Origin: Usnea hakonensis
Lineage: Eukaryota; Ascomycota; Lecanoromycetes; Lecanorales; Parmeliaceae
Assembly (NCBI GenBank): GCA_013423325.1
Contig: BLJB01000026.1
Coordinates: 186,001-250,000, forward strand
Length of the DNA: 64,000 nt
Reading direction: 5' to 3'
Positions 21,816 to 31,916 of this stretch are shown piece by piece; position 1 is the first letter of the stretch, and every line of letters begins with the position of its first letter. A program made the translations under genes and the position numbers. The notes under the pieces were generated by a model that searched no databases, was not told the origin of the DNA, and was given only the letters and a program-made list of their open reading frames with translations.

Positions 21816-22016
21816 TATTCAAGACTTGATCCAACATCCGATCCGAAGCCTTCGATTTCATATTACTAATTACCTTACGAATGAGTAATGACATTCTTCT
21901 TCTTCCTTAACACTTTATAACACATTTCTTCTACAAGGCACCCATTTTTTTCTTTTTCATATTTCCGTACCACTTTACTTTACTCTATCTTGTGTAGCTT
22001 CGGTCGCTGGGACGGA

Positions 22017-22050
22017 TTAATTATTATTATTATTATCATTATTATTATTC
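22017..22050. repeat. (ATT)n microsatellite
   Basis: ATT repeats broken once by a C. The run lies in the leader of the C2H2 gene. Translated in the C2H2 frame it would encode poly-isoleucine, an argument against using the upstream Met at 21990 as the start. Confidence 0.85.
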
Positions 22051-22160
22051 TCGATCTCTCGTCCGTCGATATAAGTATCAAGATCGCCACATTTTCTTCC
22101 ATAAGTCCGATTTTCCGACCAATCGAAATTTGGTATCCGGTGGAATCTTGGTCTTGGAAT

Positions 22161-24446
22161 ATGACATTAGCTTATCCACTTCAACGACGTCAAGACGTAC
22201 AATCATCTTCCGAATCATCTTCTCCATCTACATCCCCATACCTCTCCACCACCTACTTCAACAACAGCATCAACAACAACAACAACAACAACAGCAACAA
22301 CAATAATCATCAACTACTCGACAAATCCTTCTACGACCCATCATCCAACCCACACGCAAAACTCGCACTCGACATCGATCTCAACTACGCATTTTCATCA
22401 AACGACTCCTATTACATCGATTCAAGACAGTCAACACCCTCAGACCACTTCAATTTTGGCATCGCGGATACACAGTATATGCAGAACAATTCGTCGCAAT
22501 ACCCACAGCTTCGCATTCAGCAGTCCGACGCAAACGGACTGCCCTCAGCAACCACTCCTCCGCCCATGGTTGAGGACTTCTCCCAGCAGTCGTGGAATAC
22601 ATATTCAGCGGATCATAGCTACCTCGCACCTTCTCCACAACAGCAGTACAATCCTCAGTTGAATTACAGAAGTCACAAGAGGCTTCCGTCAGACTCGTCA
22701 GTTGCGTCAGTCGGACCGGATTCTCCATACACTCAGTCTTCCGCCTATCCCCAGATAGTTGATCCAGACGCGCAGTCAATACATTCTGCGCACCTTGAAA
22801 ACTGGGACCCTTCATATTCGAACGTCGGCCAGTGCTCAAAGCCGGCTTACGCGCCGTCTGCCAACAGCGATCTATTCTACAATCAGGCCTTTCAAAATTT
22901 CCTTCCAGCCTCTCAGAATGGCCTTCCGATAATGACGACTCAGACAGCAGTGACTCAAGGCATGAACCAGCAGCGTGGATTAAACATGAATGGATCACAG
23001 AACACATCACGGAGATCATTTGGTGGACGGGTGGATTCGTCATCAGATATCCGCAGTAACACGCCGCAGCTGGACAGAACGATGTCAGATGTATATCAAG
23101 ATGAGCTGTACAATCCAGCAATGGCGCAATCTGCTCCATCATCTCAGCCTCGTCAACAACAACCTCATGGGAAGACCGCGTCACCGCACAGAACCGCCTT
23201 TTCCGATCTGTTGCAAGTCGCAACTACCAACCACTTAACAGCAAGGTCGGCATCACCAGCTGTCAATGCATCGCGACAGCGGTCGCCCTTTCTTGAAAGC
23301 TCGCAGTACGCCGCGGATGGGGTTCACTCAAATCCGAGCAGTCCCGCCGGCGCCACTCGCGTAAACACAGCCACCCAAATGAGACTGCAACAAAAACAAG
23401 AAGCAGATGCTCATGCATACGCGCAACACCACCCACCACTTCGTCATGAGTATCTTAGCCCAGCCAAAACCATCTCCCCAAAAGAAGCGCAACTCGACTA
23501 TGACAACACAGAAGATGATGCCAAGGTGCCCCTCTTCCCGCCAATAAAACCCGAACCTCGGTATTCTTCGCAGAACTCCAACGGAATACTACATCGTGGT
23601 AACACCGACGAGAGTAGCAGCAACGATCAAAGCTATCCGTCAATGGCAACAAGCAGACGTGAGAGCTCTGCGTCTTCTGCAAACCATCAGTCTGGATCAG
23701 GCTTCACACTCCTGCCTCCGTCAGTCCCCGCGCTACCACAGCAGTATCCGTTCATTTCGGAATCACGCCGCCAAAGCAGTAGTATGCGCAGTAGCTCCGA
23801 TCAGGTGCCAGAATTTCCGGCATCTCTCACTTCGATGGAATCCACCAAGAGCGAGACTGGCCAGGCCGAGAACGTCAAGCTCACACTAGAAGCCGATCAG
23901 AGCGTCCACTCACCACCATCCTCACAAGAGGCGCCAATCCAACGCCCTGTTAACACGACCGCCTCTTCGGGCTCCTATACATGCATCAGTCTCGATTGTC
24001 ATGAGCGCTTTGACACCGCGGCAAAGCTTCAGAAGCATCGTCGCGAAGCCCACAGTGCTGCCTCCCGGTACGCATCCACACCGACAACGCCTACCTCTGC
24101 CACGCTTAATCCGCAAGCTGCCGCGAACAACGTCTCTCGCAATAATGCACCTGGGCCACACAAGTGTGAGAAGACCAATCCTCAAACCGGCAAGCCGTGC
24201 AACTCAAGCTTCAGCCGCAGCTACGATCTCACGCGACACGAGGAAACGATCCACAACAATCGCAAGCAAAAGGTACGATGTCACTTGTGCACTGAAGAGA
24301 AGACCTTCAGCAGGAATGATGCCTTGACAAGACACATGCGAGTCGTACACCCAGACATAGATTTTCCAGGAAAGTCACGCCGAGCGCGAAACGAGGGCGC
24401 GGACGTGGTACGGCAGCGAATAGAGACGGGACGCGGAGGACGATGA
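22161..24446 (+). CDS. C2H2 zinc-finger transcription factor, possibly Rpn4-like
   Basis: Nuclear regulator of 761 aa in one exon, starting at the Met of MTLAYPLQRRQ. Residues 1 to about 600 are low-complexity: an Asn-rich run (NNNNNNNSNNNN), Ser- and Gln-rich stretches and many SP/TP sites, suggesting activation regions. Three fingers lie at the C terminus: YTCISLDCHERFD...HRREAH (about 606-631), KCEKTNPQTGKPCNSSFSRS ending RHEETIH (about 667-698) and RCHLCTEEKTFSRNDALTRH ending MRVVH (about 705-730), followed by a basic tail. The CEKTNPQTGKPC finger with a ten-residue loop, and the FSRSYDLTRHE core, resemble Rpn4, the activator of proteasome genes; I am only moderately sure. The frame extends upstream to 21990 but through the ATT repeat, so the later Met is preferred. 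An upstream noncoding exon is possible. The gene converges on NAF1. Confidence 0.8.
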   Translation: MTLAYPLQRRQDVQSSSESSSPSTSPYLSTTYFNNSINNNNNNNSNNNNHQLLDKSFYDPSSNPHAKLALDIDLNYAFSSNDSYYIDSRQSTPSDHFNFGIADTQYMQNNSSQYPQLRIQQSDANGLPSATTPPPMVEDFSQQSWNTYSADHSYLAPSPQQQYNPQLNYRSHKRLPSDSSVASVGPDSPYTQSSAYPQIVDPDAQSIHSAHLENWDPSYSNVGQCSKPAYAPSANSDLFYNQAFQNFLPASQNGLPIMTTQTAVTQGMNQQRGLNMNGSQNTSRRSFGGRVDSSSDIRSNTPQLDRTMSDVYQDELYNPAMAQSAPSSQPRQQQPHGKTASPHRTAFSDLLQVATTNHLTARSASPAVNASRQRSPFLESSQYAADGVHSNPSSPAGATRVNTATQMRLQQKQEADAHAYAQHHPPLRHEYLSPAKTISPKEAQLDYDNTEDDAKVPLFPPIKPEPRYSSQNSNGILHRGNTDESSSNDQSYPSMATSRRESSASSANHQSGSGFTLLPPSVPALPQQYPFISESRRQSSSMRSSSDQVPEFPASLTSMESTKSETGQAENVKLTLEADQSVHSPPSSQEAPIQRPVNTTASSGSYTCISLDCHERFDTAAKLQKHRREAHSAASRYASTPTTPTSATLNPQAAANNVSRNNAPGPHKCEKTNPQTGKPCNSSFSRSYDLTRHEETIHNNRKQKVRCHLCTEEKTFSRNDALTRHMRVVHPDIDFPGKSRRARNEGADVVRQRIETGRGGR

Positions 24447-24957
24447 CTCAAATACAGGGTTTCTTGTTTTTATTCATTGGCTGGACCGACTTTTAATCAT
24501 GCATGCATTATGTTTTAGTACGAGGGTAGCAAGCGAGGCGTTTGCGGAAAAAGCTTGCAAAAATCATACTTTTTTTGATCGAGTGGGTACAAAGAAGAAG
24601 AGGTTTTAATGGTAGTCGGATTGAGCTATGTATCAACTACTTCTTTTCTTTGGCATCAACAGTTTCTATCTGTCTTTGGTTGTGTTTCCGCTCCTTCTTT
24701 TAAGCAGCATTGTAAAAAAAAAGGGCACTCATGCATGCACGATACCACGGTTTTGTCTACATTAGACTCTTGCGCTTCATTCGACCTCATGCTTTGGGTT
24801 CGAGTATGCCTGGTGCTTTGTATGTACGACCAGTCTGTATATAGCTGAACCACATAATGTACCCTCATAGAAGTAATTAATATACCTACACCCTCTCACA
24901 AGTGCACTGTGCTCGTAGCCAACTGTCCATGCATCTATAGCGACTTTGACACACTGA
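24447..24957. other. Convergent 3' region between C2H2 gene and NAF1
   Basis: No gene is seen in these 511 bases. They are T-rich after 24446, contain two ATGCATGC words (near 24497 and 24731), and presumably hold both 3' untranslated regions. Confidence 0.5.
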
Positions 24958-27534
24958 TCAACGAGTTTGTCGGCTCAGATCTCCGAGCAAATCTTGCAAT
25001 GTCGCCGTACCGATCGATGGTGTTACATGACCCGTACTATGACCAGAGAGAGACCCTTGCTGTTGTTGCTGCTGCTGTTGATTGAACCCTTGCTGCCACC
25101 CCTGAGGCGATGAAAACTGGCCATGCTGTTTGAACAAGTTCGGATTGATGTGCGCGCCTGAAGGGATAGACGGTGCATACTGCGGTTGAGGAGGGAACGG
25201 CATATCGGGTTGAGATGCAAACTGTTGAGGGTAGCCCTGGTGCGCTAGAGAATGCTGTTGCTGTTGCTGGTGATACTGGGAGTGATATTGTTGGGAAAAT
25301 TGGGAAGGGTATGACGGGGGTGGTGCTTGTTGGTAGTAGGATGGGTTGTAAGCGTTGGATTGCTGCGAGGGGTAGCCTGGATGTGCCAGGGACTGAGATT
25401 GCTGTTGGGCTTGAAACCCTAGCGAGGGAATTGGCGACTGCTGCGGCAGAGGTTGAGGGAATCCATTGCTTTGATGACTAGACCGTTGATAGCCAATTGT
25501 CTCAGGGCGAGGGCGTGGTGGTAAACTATTGGTTTGAGAAGGGCTAAAGCCATTGTCCTGAGGCCCTACAGGGCTATGATGCCCATAAGCTTGACCTCTT
25601 CCGCCGCGCTTTCCGTGGTCTTCACGATTCTGTTTCCCTCCTCGGTCCGGGCCTCGCATTTCACGGTTACCACCTCTTCCTCGATTATCTACTCTGCCTC
25701 TGTTGCCATGAGTGACATTGCCTCTACCTCTGTTGTTCTTTCCACGACTGGCGTAGTTTTCCATTAGTGGTGCGTTACCGGAGATCATCTCATGAAGATT
25801 AGAAGGCCTTGTTAGAGGCGTGTATAGACCATCTTCGGCCTCGCCATTATCAAGACTCATGCCGTCAGCATCGTCATAGTTCAGGATTGCCTCTTCAGAG
25901 TTTCGTGGATGCTCTTGGACCGGATAGGAGCCGCCATTCAGACGAGGGCCTGGCCTGCCAGGTCGCCGCTGTGGTCCACGAGAGAATCCGTCCGGCTGGC
26001 CATCTCGAGCATTGCGTTTCGCCATTCGCTGTTGCTTTATTTGCCGCTTGTGCTCGGCTTCAGCTTCGTCGTCTGAGAATTCAAGCTCATCATCGGCAAC
26101 CTCTTCATCGTGCAAATTCGAGGCGTCCGAGCCTTTGAAAGATTTCAATGATTGCGTAAATACTGTCGTAGAATGCTGTGGGACGTAGAAGATCTTTGTG
26201 TCTCTCTTCATTCCTGCCTCGACGAGAGCTGTTGCGTTGGTAAAACGTACGGAATAGTACGGTTGCTGGACTCGACCAAGTGTCTCTGATACAACTCCTA
26301 CTACAGATCTAGTTTGAAGACAGAGCAACGACCCAGACTCCAATACCTGATACTCTCCAGAGGTTTTTGCTTTGATCAGAGCCAAGTTCTCAATGGTATT
26401 TTCAACGAGGCCTAATTCTTCAATCTTCATGTCATCTGTAATTACGACGGTTGGCTTCGGCACCAATTCATCTGGCTTCTCGTTCAGCGTCCGTGGCACT
26501 TCTGCGTCAACTTTACGTTCTTTGCCTTTGCCCTCATCGCCCGATCCTCCGTCTTCTGCCATTAGCCTGCGAGCTTGCTCTGCTGGACTAAGCATCTCGT
26601 AGTCATCAGCATCGCTGTCATCCGACGAGGAGGAATCCGTAGACCCGTCCGAGGATGAATCAGAGATAAGCGGAGAGGAGTCCAACTCGTATTCTGCTTC
26701 GTCTTGTTCATTGTTGGCATCTGCTAATTTTTCCAACACTCGCTTTGTAGAGTTCGCCTTCTCAGTCTCTTCTGCAACAAGCTTTGCTATTGATGACTTT
26801 CTTTCTTCAACATTGTTACCTTCTTCAACATCCATATCTTGCAAGGTTCCTGCGCGGGTCTCGCTGTTCTTATCTAAGTCCGAGATCGTTGATGGTGCTT
26901 TCTCGATCAAATATTTTCCAGGCAGCCAAACACCTCGGTCAACCACAGTTCCTGAAGAATGCCAGTCTAGCGCAACCTGTGCGATGTCTGATGCTGAAGT
27001 TTTCATGTCTTGACAAACGGGCGCCTCTGCTTCCAATACCAGCTCTTGGGATTCTTCGGTTCCTGTAGAGTTTTTGTCCAAGAACATCTCGCTAGCAATA
27101 CGGGAGATACTTTCCGATTCGGTATTCTGACTGTCGACAAGGCGCCCGTTGTCGACAGCTGCACCATCGTCTTGAGGCTTTCGCTTGTCCTCGGGCTTCA
27201 TGTCCATTTCCAATCCCATGGATGAGTTCTGGTCTGGGTCTGAGAATGATAGAAACGGTTGCAACTGCTGTTGGGGAATATCAGGTGGGTAGACATTATC
27301 TTCATTAGATAACCCCAGACCAGGTAGCTGGAATTGCTTCTGGTCTGTCGAGAACGCGATTTTGTTGGGTGGAAGCACAGAAACGGGGGCAGTTCCGGTC
27401 GGACCATCAGATTGCACTGCCGGATCATTTGAATGGTCAACGAGCATACCTGGATCGAGGGCGGGATCAAGTTCTGGGGCTTCTACCCGGATTCTCTTCA
27501 GCGAAGGCATCTCGAACTCGGTAGATCGGTCCAT
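24958..27534 (-). CDS. NAF1: H/ACA snoRNP assembly factor NAF1
   Basis: Naf1 binds Cbf5 and is replaced by Gar1 during assembly of H/ACA RNPs, which guide pseudouridylation and form part of telomerase in some lineages. Single exon, 858 aa. Residues 1-360 are acidic and Ser-rich, with a dense SSSDGSTDSSSSDDSDADD tract at about 293-311. The Naf1/Gar1-like core spans about 365-480: IEELGLVENTIENLALIKAK, SLLCLQTRSVVGVVSETLG and RVQQPYYSVRF. After the core come acidic and basic segments (ELEFSDDEAEAEHKRQIKQQ), an RG-rich block near 610-650 (NRGRGN, NRGRGGNRE), and a Gln/Pro/Tyr-rich tail with poly-Q runs. The tail is long compared with yeast Naf1 (492 aa). Met9 (MPSLKR) is an alternative start. 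NAF1 and ALG9 diverge. Confidence 0.9.
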   Translation of the reverse strand: MDRSTEFEMPSLKRIRVEAPELDPALDPGMLVDHSNDPAVQSDGPTGTAPVSVLPPNKIAFSTDQKQFQLPGLGLSNEDNVYPPDIPQQQLQPFLSFSDPDQNSSMGLEMDMKPEDKRKPQDDGAAVDNGRLVDSQNTESESISRIASEMFLDKNSTGTEESQELVLEAEAPVCQDMKTSASDIAQVALDWHSSGTVVDRGVWLPGKYLIEKAPSTISDLDKNSETRAGTLQDMDVEEGNNVEERKSSIAKLVAEETEKANSTKRVLEKLADANNEQDEAEYELDSSPLISDSSSDGSTDSSSSDDSDADDYEMLSPAEQARRLMAEDGGSGDEGKGKERKVDAEVPRTLNEKPDELVPKPTVVITDDMKIEELGLVENTIENLALIKAKTSGEYQVLESGSLLCLQTRSVVGVVSETLGRVQQPYYSVRFTNATALVEAGMKRDTKIFYVPQHSTTVFTQSLKSFKGSDASNLHDEEVADDELEFSDDEAEAEHKRQIKQQRMAKRNARDGQPDGFSRGPQRRPGRPGPRLNGGSYPVQEHPRNSEEAILNYDDADGMSLDNGEAEDGLYTPLTRPSNLHEMISGNAPLMENYASRGKNNRGRGNVTHGNRGRVDNRGRGGNREMRGPDRGGKQNREDHGKRGGRGQAYGHHSPVGPQDNGFSPSQTNSLPPRPRPETIGYQRSSHQSNGFPQPLPQQSPIPSLGFQAQQQSQSLAHPGYPSQQSNAYNPSYYQQAPPPSYPSQFSQQYHSQYHQQQQQHSLAHQGYPQQFASQPDMPFPPQPQYAPSIPSGAHINPNLFKQHGQFSSPQGWQQGFNQQQQQQQQGSLSGHSTGHVTPSIGTATLQDLLGDLSRQTR

Positions 27535-27938
27535 CGCAATTGGACATAAGGATCTTCGATTGACAGCGACTGTCTAGAAATAACGATCATAAGCTGAAGC
27601 GCACAATCCTGTGCGAGAAGCAGCAATTGCCTTTGAAGATATACGGGAAATAAAAAACCTGTCGCCGAGTAGCGAGTAAGGTACATGTATTTAATTCTAC
27701 AAAGTACCTATTAAATACCTTACCTTACCAACCATGATTTGCGTGCGCCGGAAGCTAACGTAATGCCTTAAGGTTGGCAAGGCTGGCTCGCTAGGCTTGA
27801 ATGGTGTTTTGCTCAGAATGCTACGTACCTCACTTCGTCCTTTTCATGGCAGAAGATGACTTTGGACAAGATAAGAAGTTCCGCGCCTGTCATCGGTCAA
27901 GGGAAGTTAGAGGAGCTACATCGGATGATAAAGTGGCA
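27535..27938. promoter_or_regulatory. Divergent NAF1-ALG9 promoter region
   Basis: Both flanking genes are transcribed outward from here. The ALG9 frame is open from 27801, so part of this region may be coding if an earlier Met (27801 or 27846) is used. A TACCTTACCTTACC run lies near 27717-27730. Nothing else stands out. Confidence 0.5.
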
Positions 27939-29782
27939 ATGCGTTCCTCGCCTTCGCCAAATCCAGAAAACAATCAATCTGTCAAATCATCCTCAGTCGC
28001 CGCCTTTTGCGTATTCTTGTGCGCCAACCTGCTAGCCTCTGCATATGCCCCTATACAGGACTGTGACGAAGTTTTCAATTATTGGGAACCTACCCACTAC
28101 ATCGCCCACGGCTTCGGCTTACAAACTTGGGAGTACTCGCCCGAGTATGCCATCCGGAGCTGGCTGTACGCCTTGATCCATGCAATACCTAGTAAAATTG
28201 CGGCTTTCTTCGTGCCATACAAGGCTCTCGAATTCTACATTGTCCGCGGAGTGCTTGGATTTATCTGCGCTGGCTGTGAGACGCGCCTGTTTTTGACTAT
28301 CTCACGAACGATGAACCCGAGGATCGCTGTGATTTTTTTGATCGCCATGGTCTCAAGTTCCGGGATGTTCTACGCATCCGTAGCTTACTTGCCCTCCAGT
28401 TTTGCCATGTATGCCGCAATGATGGGCTCAGCAGCATTTCTAAGCGTAAATCATGGACTGAAAACAACCGAGGGAATCATGTGGTTTGGCATAGGAGCGA
28501 CTGTCGGATGGCCATTTTCCGCAGCTCTCATTCTGCCGTTCGCTCATGACGAATTGGCATACCTAAAGCGGACAGGCGATGTCAACGGGGTAGTATCGAG
28601 GGTCTTCGGTGGTATGATGAGGACCGCTGCAATAGTCGTGTGTTCCTGTCCCATGAGCTCTATTGGCAGAAATTCGTGTTGACTTGTATAGTCTCTTCAA
28701 CTCGCTGTCGATCTACTTTTTTACGGGAAGGTAGTTTTTGTCCCTTGGCGCATCGTATCTTACAATGTCCTCGGCGGCTCATCACGCGGGCCCGACATTT
28801 TTGGAACCGAACCGTGGCACTTCTATATCCGCAATCTACTTTTGAATTTCAATGCATGGTTCATTCTCGCTATGTGTGCAGGACCGCTTCTTGGGTTGCA
28901 ACTCCTATCAAGTGATCCGTCCTTGACAACACGAACGATCCTAAGAAGCATGATGATTTGTACTCCATTCTACATGTGGTTTGCCACTTTCTCGGCCCAA
29001 TCTCATAAAGAGGAGCGGTTCATGTATCCCGCGTATCCCTTTCTTTGCCTAAACGCAGCTATCGCCATGCACGCCGTGCTCAACTACTTGGGACATCTGA
29101 GCCCAAGAGGAATCACGGGTAAGATACCAGCAGCGGTGAAGTTGGCCCTCGTTAGCGCTTTCGCGCTTGCCATTGTGGTTGTTGGAGTTTTAAGGACCGT
29201 GGGAACCGTAAGCGCTTACAGTGCTCCACTCGAAATCTACAAATCGCTGCAGACACCAGAATATGCCCACGCGCAAGGCAACGTCTGCCTGGGAAAAGAG
29301 TGGTACCGGTTCCCCTCGTCTTACTTTCTTCCGAAAAACATGCGACTCAAGTTCGTCAAAAGTGCTTTCGATGGCTTACTTCCTGGCGAATTTAGCGAAG
29401 CGGGGACCGTCTCTGGAATCCTCCCTACACGGCTGATACCTACCGGTATGAATGATCAGAACCTCGAAGACCCCGGCAAGCATGTATGTTTGCCTATTGT
29501 CTCAAGTTTTGTCGTTGCTGACTTGTAAAGATCGACATCAGTCAATGCTCGTTCTTGGTGGATTCATTCTTCTTACAATCAGAATCCTCAATGCTGGAGC
29601 CGAATTATGTCTCCGATGCGAAGAATTGGGAGCAAATACAGTGCCGTCAATTCCTAGACTCCTCGCAAACTCGTCCATTGGGTCGTATCCTCTGGATCCC
29701 GGATTGGAAATTCATTCCGGCGAGATTTCGAAGACAATGGGCCAAATATTGCCTTTTGCGGCGAAAGTCGGCCACTGGGTAA
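27939..29782 (+). CDS. ALG9: ALG9 alpha-1,2-mannosyltransferase
   Basis: ER membrane GT22 enzyme that adds the seventh and ninth mannoses to the lipid-linked oligosaccharide during N-glycan assembly, using dolichol-phosphate-mannose. Three exons: 27939-28637, 28692-29486 with the donor read at 29484, and 29531-29782 (580 aa). The family signature DCDEVFNYWEPTHY, followed by GLQTWEYSPEY and IRSWLY, is in the first luminal loop; hydrophobic segments recur through the middle; KEERFMYPAYP is the conserved later motif; and the C terminus ends with YCLLRR, as in Alg9 proteins. Introns are 54 and 47 bases, GT-AG. The start at 27939 (MRSSPSPNP) places a short cytosolic tail before the first helix (SVAAFCVFLCANLLASAYAP); the frame is open to 27801. 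Confidence 0.92.
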
Positions 29783-30181
29783 GTCGTCCGACTACATGGC
29801 GCAACTGCGTCGAATCAAAAATCTTTAGACGGAGGGCAAAGAAGTCTGATTGTGGAGACAAGACCTCCAGGCTGTGGGACGCAGTTCGTGGACGGGCTAA
29901 CCCAAAATGGCGCGGATTTCCAGCAGCAAGACATGCACACCTAATCTTTCCACGCTTACCTACGTTCGTACCTCAGTATACCTTATCTAACCCCCACGTT
30001 TGTACCACTTAAAGAATTTATTGTTTCCGCCTAGATATTTATGACATACTCCCTCTCTATTTCTGAAAATGATTTTATTCACGTTTTCCGACAGGGCAGG
30101 AGATTCCGTTGATGTAGCCGAATATCAGCAGAGCAGCTCCCAATACGATCCTTAATCATCCAGTGAAGACCTCTTGCTACG
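29783..30181. other. Intergenic region ALG9 to DUF3445 gene
   Basis: Tandem genes on the same strand flank these 399 bases. It must hold the ALG9 3' end and the promoter of the next gene. No gene or repeat is visible. Confidence 0.45.
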
Positions 30182-31532
30182 ATGACATCAGGGTTCCATT
30201 CCTGGACTACGAAAAGACCTGGTGACGGGTTTCCTACTTTGATCGCTACGAATGCAAGACAATTTTTGTATGCTGGAATTGTTGCTGTCCTTTTTGCTTG
30301 GCTTTTGGCCGCCAAATTGATCAAGCGCAATAAATCAAAAGTTCCGAGGGAGAGTTCACCAGACCTCGAGAAACCGATCTCCAGCAGAGGGAGCACACGT
30401 GACGGCCCTGAAAGAACTCCCGGAGTATGGCCACCAGTTGAGTTCGTACGACCGACAGCAACCCCCTATCCGGCATGGGACGTAAAAAAGACAGACCCGT
30501 TGCCATACAGACCGTTCAGACATGGCCCGTACCACATCACTATGGGCTTACGGACCATGCAATGGGATGATTGGATCGAGCTGGATAATCATTACCTAAA
30601 ATTTCATGCCGACAAAGCACGGAGGATTGAAGAAAGAGGCGATAAATGCTGTCGTACAGCGCCAGAGGCATATGACGGTGCTGTGGAATTGCTCGAAGAA
30701 CTGTGAGCACGAAGTTGTTCATTCACACGACCAATTTCGCTGACTTTCCTACGAATACAGTTGCGACTACCTCCCTCAACGCTATCCTACACTTTTCCAA
30801 AAAACCGACGTTGGTATCTCCAACCTCGCCACAGATGAGAGCTTCAATATCGTTCAGCGCCCCCTACACGAAGATCCCATGGCAATGTGCGCTCGTTTGG
30901 TCCAAGACGACCTTGCAATCATGTTCGAGAAGCCTGATGGTCAATACTATCTCTTAGCCGGCGCCATTCTGCTCGCCGGCTTCTGGCGGCTGAGCGATAA
31001 GTTTGGTATGCCACTCTCGGAAATCCATACGAGCGGTGACGTCCCGGGCTTCAAAAATAAACTCGAGAAAGGAATGCTAAACTTTTTTCGGCGAATCAAA
31101 TGCGAAAACCCAGTGCTACGAAACAATTACTTCATCCAGGTCGATGATGACCTAGCTTGGAGCCATAGCATAGGCCCCGAGGATGGGGATGGTACACAGG
31201 CTGAAGGATGGGGCACTGCCGCCAAAGACAAAGCCATCGAACAACACTATTTCAGAAGCGAAAGGCAGTCTCTGCGACGTTTGCCGCGTAGTGGAGGCGT
31301 TGTATTTACTATCAGGACCTATTTCGAGCCTGTTACTGCCATTGCCAAGGAGCCCGGTGTTCCTGGGAGACTAGCGAGTGCTGTGAGAAGCTGGGGGAAC
31401 GATGTCTCGAACTACAAGGGAAGGGAAAGATACCAGAATGTCCTGCTGGAATACTTGGATGGAGAGCACAAGCGGCAGCTTGAGGACGGTGTGATCATCG
31501 CGAGTGAAGAGCATGGGCAATACCCATTCTGA
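30182..31532 (+). CDS. Membrane-anchored DUF3445 (haem-dependent oxidative N-demethylase-like) protein
   Basis: Two exons, 30182-30702 and 30761-31532 (intron 30703-30760, GT-AG), 430 aa. Residues about 27-47 form a hydrophobic helix (FLYAGIVAVLFAWLLAAKLI) followed by KRNK, so the protein is likely anchored in a membrane with the enzyme domain beyond it. The domain resembles PF11927: MQWDDWIELDNHYLKFHADK near the start, then the LAGAILLAGFWRLSDKFGMP and LSEIHTSGDVPGF block, FFRRI, and a late FTIRTYFEPV segment. Family members are described as haem-dependent oxidative N-demethylases acting on small amines. The substrate here is unknown and the haem ligand cannot be assigned by eye. Start chosen at the first Met of the frame; a downstream start would remove the anchor. 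Confidence 0.8.
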
Positions 31533-31916
31533 AAGTAGTAGATAATAATGCTAGCGATTACTTGTACAGCTAGTGCCTTGAAGTACCTAATTATTATACC
31601 GACTCGACCGAGCATACCTGTGCATGATGTACGCGGCAATCGGGCGGTAAACCTCACATACCTAGTAGAGTACAGGAGCATTATTCATTCGGCGGAGATG
31701 AAGAGATTTGCGATTCTCACCATCTTCATTTCTGTCGTCTCTTCTTGAAGTTTCCCATCGGTGATACTGAACCTGGTTGCATGCCGAGCAGGATGACAAA
31801 GATGGCGCTTTTGTTGGGTGAAAAGGTCTCAACAAAGGAGCCCACTTAACCGTTGTATTCAAACCTAAGCTCCCCAAGACCTTTCATCACCAGCACCAGG
31901 AGTGTACCACTCTGCA
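31533..31916. other. Intergenic region DUF3445 gene to Mpv17-family gene
   Basis: No gene is visible in 384 bases between two same-strand genes. It should hold a terminator and a promoter. Confidence 0.45.

Larger units (their letters stand above)
18481..22160. other. Long gene-poor stretch (3.7 kb)
   Basis: This is the longest part of the window with no supportable gene. Open frames of 60-117 codons exist on both strands (for example 19503-19856 plus and 19609-19842 minus) but none shows a domain, plausible splicing or family resemblance. It contains short tandem repeats (20062-20120 and 21785-21815), clustered CTCGCAAGATG words near 19880-19925, and palindromic GTACCTAGGTACCTAG near 20564-20579. 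TACTCCGTA-type words recur (about 20702 and 20837). The right end, from about 21800, is the leader region of the C2H2 gene. Confidence 0.55.

Noticed and set aside
22450..23223. 257-codon minus-strand frame inside the C2H2 gene
   Set aside because: It is the antisense of a Ser/Gln-rich coding region, where stops are naturally rare; no domain is seen.
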